Assembly (NCBI GenBank): GCA_016765295.1
Contig: JAESQF010000134.1
Coordinates: 41,320-105,319, forward strand
Source: Oleispira sp.
GTDB lineage: Bacteria; Pseudomonadota; Gammaproteobacteria; Pseudomonadales; Oceanobacteraceae
Direction: 5' to 3'
Length of the DNA stretch: 64,000 nucleotides
Shown: positions 15,921 to 24,818 of the stretch, in pieces
Numbering within the stretch: the first letter of the stretch is position 1
Layout: each line of letters opens with the position of its first letter
Translations under genes and position numbers: made by a program
Notes under the pieces: generated by a model
What the model saw: the letters and a program-made list of their open reading frames with translations, nothing else
Databases searched by the model: none
Told to the model about the DNA's origin: nothing

Positions 15921-16493
15921 TCAGCGTTTACGCGTAGGGTCTTTTCCCAAAATGAACGCCATGATAATGCCGACGATAAATCCGAATAAGTGAGATTCAA
16001 ATGAAACCCCTGGCATTATAGGTAATACCCCAAAGATTAAGCCGCCGTACATGAAGGCGACCAAACCGCTAATCATAAACAGTTTAAATTCACGACTGAT
16101 AAACCCCGCTACCAGCAGATAGCCAAATAATCCATAAATCACACCACTCATACCAATATGATTCGCACTTCTACCAAAAAACCAAACGAGTAGGCCTCCC
16201 ACTAATGCGCTGGTGGTAAAGACTAATATAAAGCGATTTCGGCCGTGGCTTAATAGTAATACGGTAAATATGAAAAGCGGCACTAGGTTGCTGAATAGAT
16301 GTATTAATCCTCCATGTATAAAAGGGGCAGAAACAATACCGGCTAGAGCATTTAAATTTCTCGGCATGATGCCGAAAGACCTTAAAGAGCCAAAGGTAAA
16401 TTGATTGATGATCTCAATGAGAATTATCACGACGCATAAACTTGCCGCAATTTTTATACGCTTGGAAAAATCGATGTGTGTTCGTTTTATCAT
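15921..16493 (-). CDS. Rhomboid family intramembrane serine protease
   Basis: A 190-residue inner-membrane protein with six predicted helices. The active-site serine is in HIGMSGVIYGLFGY (GxSG motif) and the catalytic histidine is in FESHLFGFIVG on the last helix. The first luminal loop, PFIHGGLIHLFSNLVPLFIF, carries the conserved His/Asn positions of GlpG-like rhomboids. These enzymes cut transmembrane substrates. It does not have the look of the rhombosortase subgroup, although a protein with a candidate GlyGly-CTERM tail is encoded 13 kb away. It is monocistronic. Confidence 0.92.
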   Translation of the reverse strand: MIKRTHIDFSKRIKIAASLCVVIILIEIINQFTFGSLRSFGIMPRNLNALAGIVSAPFIHGGLIHLFSNLVPLFIFTVLLLSHGRNRFILVFTTSALVGGLLVWFFGRSANHIGMSGVIYGLFGYLLVAGFISREFKLFMISGLVAFMYGGLIFGVLPIMPGVSFESHLFGFIVGIIMAFILGKDPTRKR

Positions 16494-16604
16494 AAGTATT
16501 GGCTGTTATGTCATTATCTGTTGATTGAGAATGACCTAATCCTATTTGATTAAAGGTTTTGTTGAAATGATTGTTTTAGCTAAAGTTATTATTTGAGTGG
16601 TTAA

Positions 16605-18002
16605 TCATTCTAACTGGTAACGTTTAATCTTATTAATTAATCCTTGGCGAGTAATTCCTAGCGCTTGTGCAGTATGGGTTTTATTACCCTTATTAGTAGC
16701 CATTTCTTTAGCGATTAACGAGATTTCTAATTCACTAACCTGCTGCTCTAATGTTTTATGAGGCTGTGTTTTATGGAGCAGCTGCTCTGCTTGATTTAAG
16801 GTAGCACTTTCTCCACGTATTAATTCGATTTCTTGCAAACTTAAGCAATTGTTTAAACAGATAGCAGCAGCGCTCTCTAAGGTGTTTTTAAGCTCACGTA
16901 CATTCCCAGGCCAAGGTGTATTGATGAACCAGCTGCTGGCTGCTTTATCGAGACTGATGTCTGTTTTGTGTTCGTGGTTATAACGTATTAGAAAGTGATC
17001 GACCAATACCGCTATATCTTCTCTGCGGCTTCCTAGGTTAGTCGTGCTGATGGTAAGGCCTTTGATGCGGTAATAGAGGTCTTCTCGAAAATCATTGTTT
17101 TGTACGGCTTTAGGCAAGTCTTTATTGGTCGCGCAGACTAAGCGAATATTAAGGGTTTCTAATTGACGGCTACCCACTGGGTAGTAACTTCCATCTTGTA
17201 GTACGCGTAATAACTTCACCTGCATGGCCACCGGCATTTCGCCAATCTCATCGAGGAATAACGTGCCTTTATCGGCACTGGCTAATAGTCCTTTACGGTC
17301 GCTATCAGCACCGGTAAACGCGCCTTTTTTATAGCCAAACAATTCACTTTCTAATAACTCCGCAGGAATGGCTCCGCAATGCACGGATACTATTTTTTGC
17401 TGCTTGCGGTCACTGTTTTGATGGATGGCGTTAGCAATAATTTCTTTACCCGTTCCACTGGGACCTTGAATTAATACCGGCACCTGAGTATTTGATATGC
17501 GTTGAATTAATTCCCGAGTTGATTGAATAGCGCTGCTTTTACCGATCAGTCCAAAGTTGGAAATATCTTGTTGCTGTAATTCATTTTCTAAGTTTTTTAT
17601 TTGCTGCAATAAGCTGTTTTTTTCTAATGCGCGCTGAATAATGACTTTTAGCAGATCAGGGTCGATGGGCTTATTAATAAAATCCCAAGCACCTAACTCA
17701 ATGGCTTTTAAGGCGAGAGCACGATCACTATGAGCGGTTAGTACTAATACCGGAATGTCGTTATAAAACTTTAAATTGTCGAGGCTATCTTCTGGTCTAA
17801 AGCTAGGAGGCAAGGATAAGTCATGAATAACCAGAGCAAATCCTTCGCTGCCTTCATTGAGATTTTTAGCATGATTGAATAGGGCCAGTCCGCTCGCGGC
17901 GTCGTGGGCATATTCAATATGATAGCCTGCTTGCTCTAGCAGCAGTGCGCATAATTCGCAGAAGGCGACTTCATCATCGATTAATAATATTTTAGTTTTC
18001 AT
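16605..18002 (-). CDS. Sigma54-dependent response regulator (NtrC family)
   Basis: A 465-residue transcription activator. The receiver domain (about 1-125) has phosphoacceptor Asp61 in VIHDLSLPP and Lys at FINKP. The AAA+ domain (about 150-385) has Walker A GPSGTGKE at 180-187, the sigma54-contacting GAFTGA loop at 227-232 and Walker [12 protein letters not shown] Fis-type helix-turn-helix ends the protein ([21 protein letters not shown]). It is the partner of the sensor kinase encoded five bases upstream. A sigma54-like promoter and a candidate enhancer lie upstream of the divergent cioA gene, so cioAB is its probable target (inference). Confidence 0.94.
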   Translation of the reverse strand: MKTKILLIDDEVAFCELCALLLEQAGYHIEYAHDAASGLALFNHAKNLNEGSEGFALVIHDLSLPPSFRPEDSLDNLKFYNDIPVLVLTAHSDRALALKAIELGAWDFINKPIDPDLLKVIIQRALEKNSLLQQIKNLENELQQQDISNFGLIGKSSAIQSTRELIQRISNTQVPVLIQGPSGTGKEIIANAIHQNSDRKQQKIVSVHCGAIPAELLESELFGYKKGAFTGADSDRKGLLASADKGTLFLDEIGEMPVAMQVKLLRVLQDGSYYPVGSRQLETLNIRLVCATNKDLPKAVQNNDFREDLYYRIKGLTISTTNLGSRREDIAVLVDHFLIRYNHEHKTDISLDKAASSWFINTPWPGNVRELKNTLESAAAICLNNCLSLQEIELIRGESATLNQAEQLLHKTQPHKTLEQQVSELEISLIAKEMATNKGNKTHTAQALGITRQGLINKIKRYQLE

Positions 18003-18007
18003 ATAAA

Positions 18008-19990
18008 TTATCTTTCATTGTTCGTTGATGGCTTTTTATTTTCTAATGGGTTTAGAGGCAGGCTTATCACAAAGGATACCGGCCAGCCTAAGTTCTCACT
18101 GTGGGTAATACTACCGTCATGGGCATCGACAATTCGACGTACGATCGATAGCCCCAAGCCACTGCCGCCACTGCGTTGAGTAATAAATGGCTCAAACAAG
18201 TGGGGCATCATATTAGCGGGAATCTTCGGACCGTTATTGTTCACCTGTATCAGGGTTTCGTCTTTACTTTGACTAAGTTCTAATTCTATTTTTCCATCAG
18301 GGGTACTGGCGATAAAGGCGGCGGCATTTTCTAATAGGTTAATGAGAATCTGTTGAATACGCTCGTTATCATATTGTCCCATCAATATAGGTTCGCTGGT
18401 TAAACGAATAGATACTGAAAACAGATTGTTGATTTGTTGAATAACCTGCTGCGCAATACTGACTAGATTTTGATGTGAGGGTTTTAATTCGATATTGCCA
18501 GCGTATGACAAGGTATCGCGAATCATTAATTCAGCACGGGCGACTTGATTTTGTATGCATGCTTTTATTTTGTCATCTGTTTGCGCAGATGCCATGTTAA
18601 TAATATTCAGCGGGTTGCGAAGTTCGTGGGCGATTGCGGCGGTAAGACCACCAAGTTCTACGAGATGTTGTTGTTCTATGCGTTCACGTTCAGCGCGGGC
18701 TTCTATTTTGGCCAGTTGTATTGATCGATCTAGGGATGTGCAGGCATTAGGAATGAGAGCGGCCAGTAATTCTGCCATGTGTTGCTGTGCCGGAGGAATA
18801 TCGTCCCAGCCCGATAGCTGGCAGCTCCAGTCGCCACGTTTGATGCACATGAATAACGCTTTGATGTCTTTTGTCTTAGCTTCACTTGTTTTAGCTTGGT
18901 CTAACTTTGGCTCAAAATAGACATCGCCAGTGGCATTAAGAATTTTTACACCGATGCTATTTTGTTTGCCATGGTGATCAGCGCGCTTGGTTAACGGTGC
19001 ATGCTGTTGCCAAATGCTTTCAATCGTTTGCGCGAGCGCTTGCCAAGAGGTCACTTGGTTTAGTTGCATCAACCACTGGTTTAACGTGACCTCATCAATA
19101 CTGGCCCCAGGATAAACCAGTCGATCGGAAAACTGTTTGGCTGGGCCGTATAGCAGCCAAGCGAGTAATAATAAAATACTGGAATAGATGAAGAGTTGCA
19201 GTGTCGGTACGGTGGCTAGTTCAGTCATTGCGACTGGGGCAATAAAAGCCAGTAACAGGCTCATTAATAGCATCGAAACAATGAGCACGGCTAACCATTG
19301 TATCGCTTGGCTCACCCAGCGGTTCACTTCTACAAGGCGGTAACGCACCACAGAATAAACAACCAGCATCACGTAGCTCGGCAGTGCCAACATAGGGTAG
19401 GGAAAGAAGTCGATCTCAAGGGATGGCAAAATAAAGCTGGTGGCGAGAGAGAAGCCCCAAGCCCCGACGGCGAACATGGCAAGAATCGAGCGTCGTTTAT
19501 TACCTTGGTTATTGCGGTAACCATAAAGCAATAAAATATGCGCGGCGATACCGACGGTAATGGTATATACCAAGTTAAGCCAGCCAATAGAATCTATGTG
19601 GAAAAAGTTAGGGAAAACATTCCAAGCCTCAATATGTCCGCTTTCTCCCCAAATACTTAGAGCGGTGACCGCCATGGCAAACAGGTAAATTAAAGGGGTA
19701 AAGCGATAACTGCGTTCGGCAATCGGAATGCTACCTCGTAGCCATAACAGGACAAAATGTAAAAAGGTGGTAGGGAGTAATGGATTGGCTAATAAAAGAC
19801 TGCGAGCGATTTGATCATGACCTTCAAGCGCAGCGATATGGCCAAAACACCAAATAGCCATCGATAGACAAAAAGCAGCTAGGGCGATAAGAGCGGGTTC
19901 TTCTTTGCGCTTCAGCCACAGCCAATAGGCGGTTCCTGAGGCCGACAGTATGGTTATCCACAAGCTGGCGCTGAATAGGGTGATAAGCAT
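18008..19990 (-). CDS. Membrane sensor histidine kinase
   Basis: A 660-residue kinase. The N-terminus holds about nine hydrophobic helices in two groups (residues 1-215 and 228-282). A GAF-like region follows at about 300-420, with a predicted coiled coil (IQLAKIEARAERERIEQQHLVEL) leading into the dimerisation domain. The phosphoacceptor is His455 in AIAHELRNPLN. The ATPase domain has N-box NLLENAAAFI and G-box SGGSGLGLSIVRRIV. It is translated just before its response regulator, five bases apart. It is divergent from cioAB, so sensing of respiratory state is plausible. The signal itself is unknown. Confidence 0.92.
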   Translation of the reverse strand: MLITLFSASLWITILSASGTAYWLWLKRKEEPALIALAAFCLSMAIWCFGHIAALEGHDQIARSLLLANPLLPTTFLHFVLLWLRGSIPIAERSYRFTPLIYLFAMAVTALSIWGESGHIEAWNVFPNFFHIDSIGWLNLVYTITVGIAAHILLLYGYRNNQGNKRRSILAMFAVGAWGFSLATSFILPSLEIDFFPYPMLALPSYVMLVVYSVVRYRLVEVNRWVSQAIQWLAVLIVSMLLMSLLLAFIAPVAMTELATVPTLQLFIYSSILLLLAWLLYGPAKQFSDRLVYPGASIDEVTLNQWLMQLNQVTSWQALAQTIESIWQQHAPLTKRADHHGKQNSIGVKILNATGDVYFEPKLDQAKTSEAKTKDIKALFMCIKRGDWSCQLSGWDDIPPAQQHMAELLAALIPNACTSLDRSIQLAKIEARAERERIEQQHLVELGGLTAAIAHELRNPLNIINMASAQTDDKIKACIQNQVARAELMIRDTLSYAGNIELKPSHQNLVSIAQQVIQQINNLFSVSIRLTSEPILMGQYDNERIQQILINLLENAAAFIASTPDGKIELELSQSKDETLIQVNNNGPKIPANMMPHLFEPFITQRSGGSGLGLSIVRRIVDAHDGSITHSENLGWPVSFVISLPLNPLENKKPSTNNER

Positions 19991-20072
19991 GGCTGTAAAG
20001 TCTCTTTACGGTTGGCGGCTTGAACTGCATAGATAGTTTACACCGGTGTCGATTAATTTAGCTATTCTTTCG

Positions 20073-20098
20073 TTGCTGCCTCGTCAGAGAGGCTGCAA
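20073..20098. promoter_or_regulatory. Candidate enhancer site for sigma54 activator
   Basis: TTGCTGCCTC and GAGGCTGCAA flank six bases; the arms are complementary except for one symmetric T-T position. The site lies about 60 bases upstream of the sigma54-like promoter of cioA and in the 212-base gap between the divergent kinase and oxidase genes. Dyad sites in this position are typical binding sites of NtrC-family activators. Confidence 0.5.
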
Positions 20099-20137
20099 AC
20101 ATGGCGTTCTAGTGCATGTTATCTAGTCTTTAATAAG

Positions 20138-20154
20138 TTGGCATGGAAGCCGCT
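20138..20154 (+). promoter_or_regulatory. Sigma54 (-24/-12) promoter of cioAB
   Basis: TTGGCATGGAAGCCGCT has GG at -24 and GC at -12, spaced exactly 12 bases apart, and matches the left element TTGGCA well. The right element CCGC is less typical than TTGC. Transcription would start near 20165, so the upstream ATG of the ORF track (20143) could not be in the transcript. The adjacent regulator is a sigma54 activator, which supports the call. Confidence 0.55.
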
Positions 20155-20202
20155 ATGAAAGAAGGTAACAAACAAAGAAAAATACATTACAAGGCAGAGT
20201 TT

Positions 20203-21702
20203 ATGTTTGATCTTTTCGCCACACTCCCAGATACCGCCATGCTTTCGCGCATGCAATTTGCGTTTACTATCAGCTATCACATTATGTTTCCCACCATCAC
20301 CATTGGCTTATCGCTCTATTTGGCTTTTATGGAAGGCATGTGGCTGAAGACACAGAACCTAGCCTACTTGCAGCAAGTAAAATTCTGGATGAAACCGTTT
20401 GCCATCACCTTTGGTATGGGAGTGGTCTCTGGGGTGGTGCTGTCGTATGAGTTTGGTACCAACTTTAGTAAATTTTCGGAAATCGTCGGGCCGGTGCTTG
20501 CGCCCTTATTAGCCTACGAAGTATTAACCGCCTTTTTCTTGGAGGCGGGTTTCCTCGGTATCATGCTATTTGGCTGGCATCGAGTAAGCCCTAAGGTGCA
20601 CTTTGTGGCCACCTGCACCGTAGCATTGGGTACTGTGTGTTCATCATTCTGGATTTTGGCGGCGAATTCGTGGATGCATACCCCCGCCGGTTATGAAATT
20701 ATCAACGGACAATTTCAGGTCACCAGTTGGATGGAAGTTATTTTTAACCCGTCTTTCCCTTATCGTTTAGCACACATGCTATTAGCGACTTTTTTATCGG
20801 CGTCATTACTCTTTGCCGGAGTGAACGCCTACTACTTATTGAAGAAGCGCCATACTGAGTTTGCAAAAATCGGTTTCTCGACGGCGATGCTAGCAGTATT
20901 AATCTTGGCGCCGATACAGGTAATGGTAGGGGATTTTCATGGTCTTAATGTTGCTCAATATCAGCCGGTTAAGCTTGCCGCGATGGAAGGTATTTGGAAA
21001 ACTGAAAAAGGTGCTGCATTGCGTTTATTCGCCATTCCAGATCAAGAAAATGAAACCAATCATTTTGAATTGTCGATTCCTAAAGTGGCTAGTTTATTAA
21101 TCACCCATGAAATGGACGGAGAAATTGCAGGCTTAGATCAAGTAGAAGAAAAAGATCGCCCGCAGGTCGCGGTGGTATTTTTCGCCTTCCGTATTATGTT
21201 AGGTCTAGGCGGCTTAATGTTATTGCTTGGACTTACCGGTGCGGTTGCTCGTTATAAAAAACGTCTGTTTGATTTTAAGCCATTACTCTATCTATCGGTC
21301 ACTATGATTCCTGCCGGCGTGATTGCGACACTGGCAGGCTGGTATGTTGTGGAAGTCGGACGTCAACCATGGCTGGTGCAAGGCTTAGTGCGTACGGCGG
21401 ATGTGATATCACCTTTGCCAGCAGAAACCGTGGCGTTCACCTTAGGCTTGTTTGTTATTGTTTATAGCAGCTTGTTTTTCACCTATCTCTATTTTATGCG
21501 CAAGCTCATTTTGAAGGGGCCGCCGAGTTTGGATGTAGTTCAAGCATCGCTGATTAATCCACACCTAGTTGATGATGATTTACCGGCTACCTTAAACCCT
21601 GCTCAAGTGGACGTGGGTTATAGCCAAGAGTTATCCGAGTACTTAAAGTCTCAAAAACATGAGTCTCAAGACAGCCAGAATCAAGAAAAGGGAGAAAAAT
21701 AA
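20203..21702 (+). CDS. cioA: Cytochrome bd-type (cyanide-insensitive) quinol oxidase subunit I
   Basis: Subunit I of a bd-type quinol oxidase that reduces O2 to water in the inner membrane without pumping protons. I use the ATG of MFDLFATLPD (499 residues) instead of 20143, because CydA/CioA proteins start just before SRMQFAFTISYHIMFP and the likely transcript starts at about 20165. The heme-ligand His is in the YHIMFPTITIG helix, and GRQPW in the C-terminal half is the family signature. The short quinol loop and the sequence style fit the CioA subgroup rather than E. coli CydA. Nine to ten helices are predicted. The last base overlaps the cioB start. Confidence 0.93.
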   Translation: MFDLFATLPDTAMLSRMQFAFTISYHIMFPTITIGLSLYLAFMEGMWLKTQNLAYLQQVKFWMKPFAITFGMGVVSGVVLSYEFGTNFSKFSEIVGPVLAPLLAYEVLTAFFLEAGFLGIMLFGWHRVSPKVHFVATCTVALGTVCSSFWILAANSWMHTPAGYEIINGQFQVTSWMEVIFNPSFPYRLAHMLLATFLSASLLFAGVNAYYLLKKRHTEFAKIGFSTAMLAVLILAPIQVMVGDFHGLNVAQYQPVKLAAMEGIWKTEKGAALRLFAIPDQENETNHFELSIPKVASLLITHEMDGEIAGLDQVEEKDRPQVAVVFFAFRIMLGLGGLMLLLGLTGAVARYKKRLFDFKPLLYLSVTMIPAGVIATLAGWYVVEVGRQPWLVQGLVRTADVISPLPAETVAFTLGLFVIVYSSLFFTYLYFMRKLILKGPPSLDVVQASLINPHLVDDDLPATLNPAQVDVGYSQELSEYLKSQKHESQDSQNQEKGEK

Positions 21703-22697
21703 TGGATATTGCATTGGTCTATTTATTGTTAATTGGCTTTGGTATTTTGGTTTATGTGCTATTAGATGGTTTTTCTTTAGGGGTAGGCATTCTATCTCCG
21801 CTATTAAAAAATAGTGATAATAAAGCGATTGCGATGAAAAGCTTATCGCATATCTGGGACAGTAATCAGACTTGGCTGGTATTTGGTGGAGTGGTGCTGT
21901 TTGTTGCTTTTCCTGCGGCGTACGCTTTTGTTCTATCGAATTTATACTTGCCGATTATTTTAATGCTGGTGGCTTTAATATTTCGCGGCGTTGCTTTTGA
22001 ATTCCGTTTTAAATCGGATCGTAGTCAGCCTTGGTGGGATTTTAGTTTTTCTTTTGGCTCGATTCTAGCGACGTTTTGCCAAGGAATAGTTCTGGGTGCG
22101 TTAGTCGGTGAGATGTCGAGTGGTAAAACCATGGCAGACCCTGTTGAATGGTTAACACCGTTTTCGATTACTACAGGGTTTGCTCTGATTAGTGGTTATG
22201 GGTTATTAGGGGCTTGTTGGTTAGTGCGTAAAACTGAAGCTAGCTTGCAAGAAGTTGCGAAGAAACTGGCGCAGAAGTTTTTGTTCTTAATGCTGACCTT
22301 TTTTGCCGTCGTCAGTATTTGGATGTTGGTAGACCAGCCCGAGATTGCGCAGCGCTGGTTAGTATTGCCAGATAGCCTTATATTAGTGCCGTTACCGTTG
22401 TTGAGCCTCTTTTTCTCTTATAAGTTATGGGCGGCATTACGTGCAGAACAAGAGCCGGGTCTTAAACCTTTAGGATATGCAATGGGATTATTTATGACCG
22501 CATTTGGTGGTTTAGTCGCCGGAGTATTTCCTTATATTATTCCCGGTCGGTTAACTATATGGCAGGCAATTGCCCCGGATAAATCGGTGTACTTTACACT
22601 GGTAGGTATTGTTATCTTTGTCCCGGTTATCCTTGCTTACAATATTTATGCTTATCGTACTTTTAGCGGTAAAACTTCGATGAAGGATGGTTATTAA
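21702..22697 (+). CDS. cioB: Cytochrome bd-type (cyanide-insensitive) quinol oxidase subunit II
   Basis: A 331-residue subunit II, an integral membrane protein with about eight helices. It starts MDIALVYLLLIGFGILVYVLLDGFSLGVGILSP, with the conserved LDGFSLGVG motif. HIWDSNQTWLVFGGVVLFVAFPAAYA is the classical second segment. It overlaps cioA by one base and the following 38-codon gene by one base, so the three are translationally coupled. The length fits CioB (about 335) better than E. coli CydB (379). Confidence 0.94.
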   Translation: MDIALVYLLLIGFGILVYVLLDGFSLGVGILSPLLKNSDNKAIAMKSLSHIWDSNQTWLVFGGVVLFVAFPAAYAFVLSNLYLPIILMLVALIFRGVAFEFRFKSDRSQPWWDFSFSFGSILATFCQGIVLGALVGEMSSGKTMADPVEWLTPFSITTGFALISGYGLLGACWLVRKTEASLQEVAKKLAQKFLFLMLTFFAVVSIWMLVDQPEIAQRWLVLPDSLILVPLPLLSLFFSYKLWAALRAEQEPGLKPLGYAMGLFMTAFGGLVAGVFPYIIPGRLTIWQAIAPDKSVYFTLVGIVIFVPVILAYNIYAYRTFSGKTSMKDGY

Positions 22698-22813
22698 TGA
22701 AGGATTTTAGTTTCAAAAACCAATGGCTAAATGCAGTGGCATTATATTTAGGCGGTGTGATCAGCCTTGCTGTACTAGCTTACGGCTGTAAAGCGCTACT
22801 AAACTTGCTGTAA
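22697..22813 (+). CDS. Small membrane subunit of bd oxidase (DUF2474/CydX-like)
   Basis: A 38-residue frame too short for the ORF track. Its ATG shares one base with the cioB stop (TAATG). It starts MKDFSFKNQWLNAV and then forms a single hydrophobic helix ALYLGGVISLAVLAYGCKALLNLL. Tiny one-helix proteins encoded right after cydB/cioB (CydX, CydH, DUF2474) stabilise the oxidase, so this is most likely such a subunit. The W near position 10, followed by one helix, fits the DUF2474 pattern. An inverted repeat spans its stop codon. Confidence 0.75.
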   Translation: MKDFSFKNQWLNAVALYLGGVISLAVLAYGCKALLNLL

Positions 22814-22822
22814 GTTTAGTAG
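22796..22822 (+). terminator. Stem-loop at the end of the cio operon
   Basis: CTACTAAACTT and AAGTTTAGTAG form a perfect 11-bp stem around GCTGT, overlapping the last codons of the small subunit gene. It lacks a T run, so termination would be weak. It may instead protect the mRNA 3' end, or be a partial terminator before alkB. Confidence 0.45.
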
Positions 22823-22861
22823 TGACAGCATTGCTTCAGTTGCTATTGGAGAGGGGGAAGA

Positions 22862-23515
22862 GTGAATCTAGATCTATTCTCAACGACAACTGATGACGGT
22901 GTAATTAAAACACAAATTGCCGAACAGGCTTGGCACCTTGCTGATTTAGTTCATGCTCAGGATGAGCAGATTAAGGTTTTGCTTAGGGAAATTATTCAGC
23001 AGGCTCCTTTGCGTCAAATGGTAACACCTGGAGGGCAGCTCATGTCTGTGAGCATGACCAGCTGTGGCGACTTTGGCTGGGTAAGTGACCAAGCTGGCTA
23101 TCGTTATCAGTCTTTAGATCCTAGGTCTAATTTACCATGGCCTAATATGCCTGCATTGTTTAAAACCTTGGCAAAAGAAGCGGCAGAGAAGGTGGGGTTT
23201 GAAAACTTTGAACCGGATTCCTGTTTAATTAATTGTTATGCAATAGGTACTCGTCTGTCTTTGCATCAAGATAAAAATGAAGTTGATTTTTCTCACCCCA
23301 TCGTTTCTGTATCACTCGGTTTGCCAGCTACTTTTTTATTTGGCGGATTACAAAGAAACGCTCCTCAAACACGTTTAGCATTACAGCATGGAGATATTGT
23401 TGTTTGGGGTGGCTTATCTCGTTTGGCCTATCATGGAGTCCTACCCTTAGCAGCAGGAGAGCATGGGTTGTTTGGCCAGCAACGTATCAATCTTACTTTT
23501 AGAAAATCTCACTAA
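22862..23515 (+). CDS. alkB: AlkB family DNA repair dioxygenase
   Basis: A 217-residue Fe(II)/2-oxoglutarate dioxygenase that repairs alkylated bases such as 1-methyladenine and 3-methylcytosine by oxidative demethylation. The iron ligands are visible: HxD in LHQDKNEVDFSHPIVSVSLG and the distal His in RLAYHGVLPL. The 2-oxoglutarate arginine is in RINLTFRKSH. The start is a GTG preceded by the purine-rich GGAGAGGGGGAAGA. Length equals E. coli AlkB (216). It lies 48 bases after the small oxidase gene and may share its transcript, but is more likely expressed separately. Confidence 0.93.
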   Translation: MNLDLFSTTTDDGVIKTQIAEQAWHLADLVHAQDEQIKVLLREIIQQAPLRQMVTPGGQLMSVSMTSCGDFGWVSDQAGYRYQSLDPRSNLPWPNMPALFKTLAKEAAEKVGFENFEPDSCLINCYAIGTRLSLHQDKNEVDFSHPIVSVSLGLPATFLFGGLQRNAPQTRLALQHGDIVVWGGLSRLAYHGVLPLAAGEHGLFGQQRINLTFRKSH

Positions 23516-23630
23516 TTACTGATCGGGTTACTCCTTTATTTAGCCCATATCTCATTATTTTATTATATTAACAGCGTTCAAAAGAACAGCTTCGTCTTAA
23601 TATATCGTTAACTCTGGTCGATACAGAGTT

Positions 23631-24806
23631 ATGGCTATTCAAAACAATGTCACTTCCTTATTAAGTCAGCTAGCGAAGCAGCCCATGACGGATACTGCTC
23701 GACAGCCCTCTTTATCGCAAGTCAGCGATGATGAACCCGTGCGCTCTACCGTGAGTCAAAAATCTTTTTCTGGCAGTGGTCTTGATTTAGAGCTCACTCT
23801 TGCTTCTGGACAAGAGATAAAGCTGAGTATTCGTATTAATCAAGCGGGTGGTTTGAGTCAGCTAGAGCTGGCAAGTGATAGTGAGCTAAGCATTGCAGAC
23901 CAAGAGAAACTCAGTGAATTTTTAAAACAGTTAAGTAGCAGCGTCGCAGATTTATTTAAAGGTAAATCTAATGGCTCTGATACTTTTAAGTTTGCTAATT
24001 TAAAAGGTATCGAAGATATCGAGCTGAATGTTTATCAAGATAACGGTAATGAAAAGCAAAGCCTTACCTTTGATAAAGAAGGGCGGGGTAGTGGTCGTAA
24101 AATTGAAGCCTTATGGACCGAGTATGATCGGGCGAATGGCGTAGAAGAAACTCATGACTTTAGCTTAACTAAGCAAGCTAAGCGTGACGATCAAACCGCG
24201 ATATATGGGCAGATGAATTATCAGTGGTTATTGGATCAAGTTGATAGCGCCATGGGGGTGATGGATGATAAGCAGCAAGGAAAGCAGCTTGCAGGTTTTT
24301 TTAAATCGGGGATTCAAGCATTATTTTCAACGGCTAGCTCGGGCAGCCAGTTATTACAACAGCTTGGTGCTTCTGCTCAGCAGGCAAAAGAGGTCATCGG
24401 CCGCAGCATTCAGATATTAGCCAGCGAGCATAAGCAAATGAATGCTCTGCCTGATTTTAATATGAGTTTTTCTTCTCAGCGTCAAACTCAGGGTTCTAGT
24501 CTTAATGAATATCAGCTAGGTATGACTATTTCACAAAATAGTGATCAAGGGAAGAATGATCAAACAGATGAAAGTTATCAAACTCAAAATCGGCGTTTAC
24601 GCATGGATTATCAATCTGCCCGCCAGCAAGCTATTTATGAATATACCTGGACGCGTGATGAAAGTATTCGCAACGTATTTGAGGGCGGTAATCTAGCCTC
24701 GACTCACTATCGCATTGAAGAACGAATCCAATCTCAGTTATTAGGTGAAATTGGCAGTGAAAACCAACTCGAATATAAAGATCGTGATGATCAGTATTTT
24801 AAATAG
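23631..24806 (+). CDS. Hypothetical protein, low-complexity hydrophilic
   Basis: A 391-residue protein I do not recognise. It has no signal peptide and no membrane helix. The N-terminal third is Ser/Gln-rich (LLSQLAKQPMTDTARQPSLSQ). A beta-rich core follows (FSGSGLDLELTLASGQEIKLSIRINQAGG), then alternating strands and helices with many Gln and Asp residues. The C-terminus is again strand-rich (YEYTWTRDESIRNVFEGGNLASTHYRIEER). The composition is reminiscent of flagellar hook-length or other structural proteins of Oceanospirillales, but no motif supports this. It is convergent with the antiporter gene, 12 bases apart. Confidence 0.6.
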   Translation: MAIQNNVTSLLSQLAKQPMTDTARQPSLSQVSDDEPVRSTVSQKSFSGSGLDLELTLASGQEIKLSIRINQAGGLSQLELASDSELSIADQEKLSEFLKQLSSSVADLFKGKSNGSDTFKFANLKGIEDIELNVYQDNGNEKQSLTFDKEGRGSGRKIEALWTEYDRANGVEETHDFSLTKQAKRDDQTAIYGQMNYQWLLDQVDSAMGVMDDKQQGKQLAGFFKSGIQALFSTASSGSQLLQQLGASAQQAKEVIGRSIQILASEHKQMNALPDFNMSFSSQRQTQGSSLNEYQLGMTISQNSDQGKNDQTDESYQTQNRRLRMDYQSARQQAIYEYTWTRDESIRNVFEGGNLASTHYRIEERIQSQLLGEIGSENQLEYKDRDDQYFK

Positions 24807-24818
24807 TACTTTCAATAG

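Noticed and set aside
15921-16493. Naming the rhomboid a rhombosortase
   Set aside because: Its loop and active-site sequence fit general GlpG-like rhomboids. A GlyGly-CTERM protein in the window is not enough evidence.
16605-19990. Naming the two-component pair PrsK/PrsR of the PEP-CTERM system
   Set aside because: Domain layout is similar, but there are no exosortase or EPS genes nearby. Divergent cioAB is the more direct context.
20143-20202. Upstream start of cioA in the ORF track
   Set aside because: The extra 20 residues are not typical for the family, and the predicted transcript begins after this ATG.
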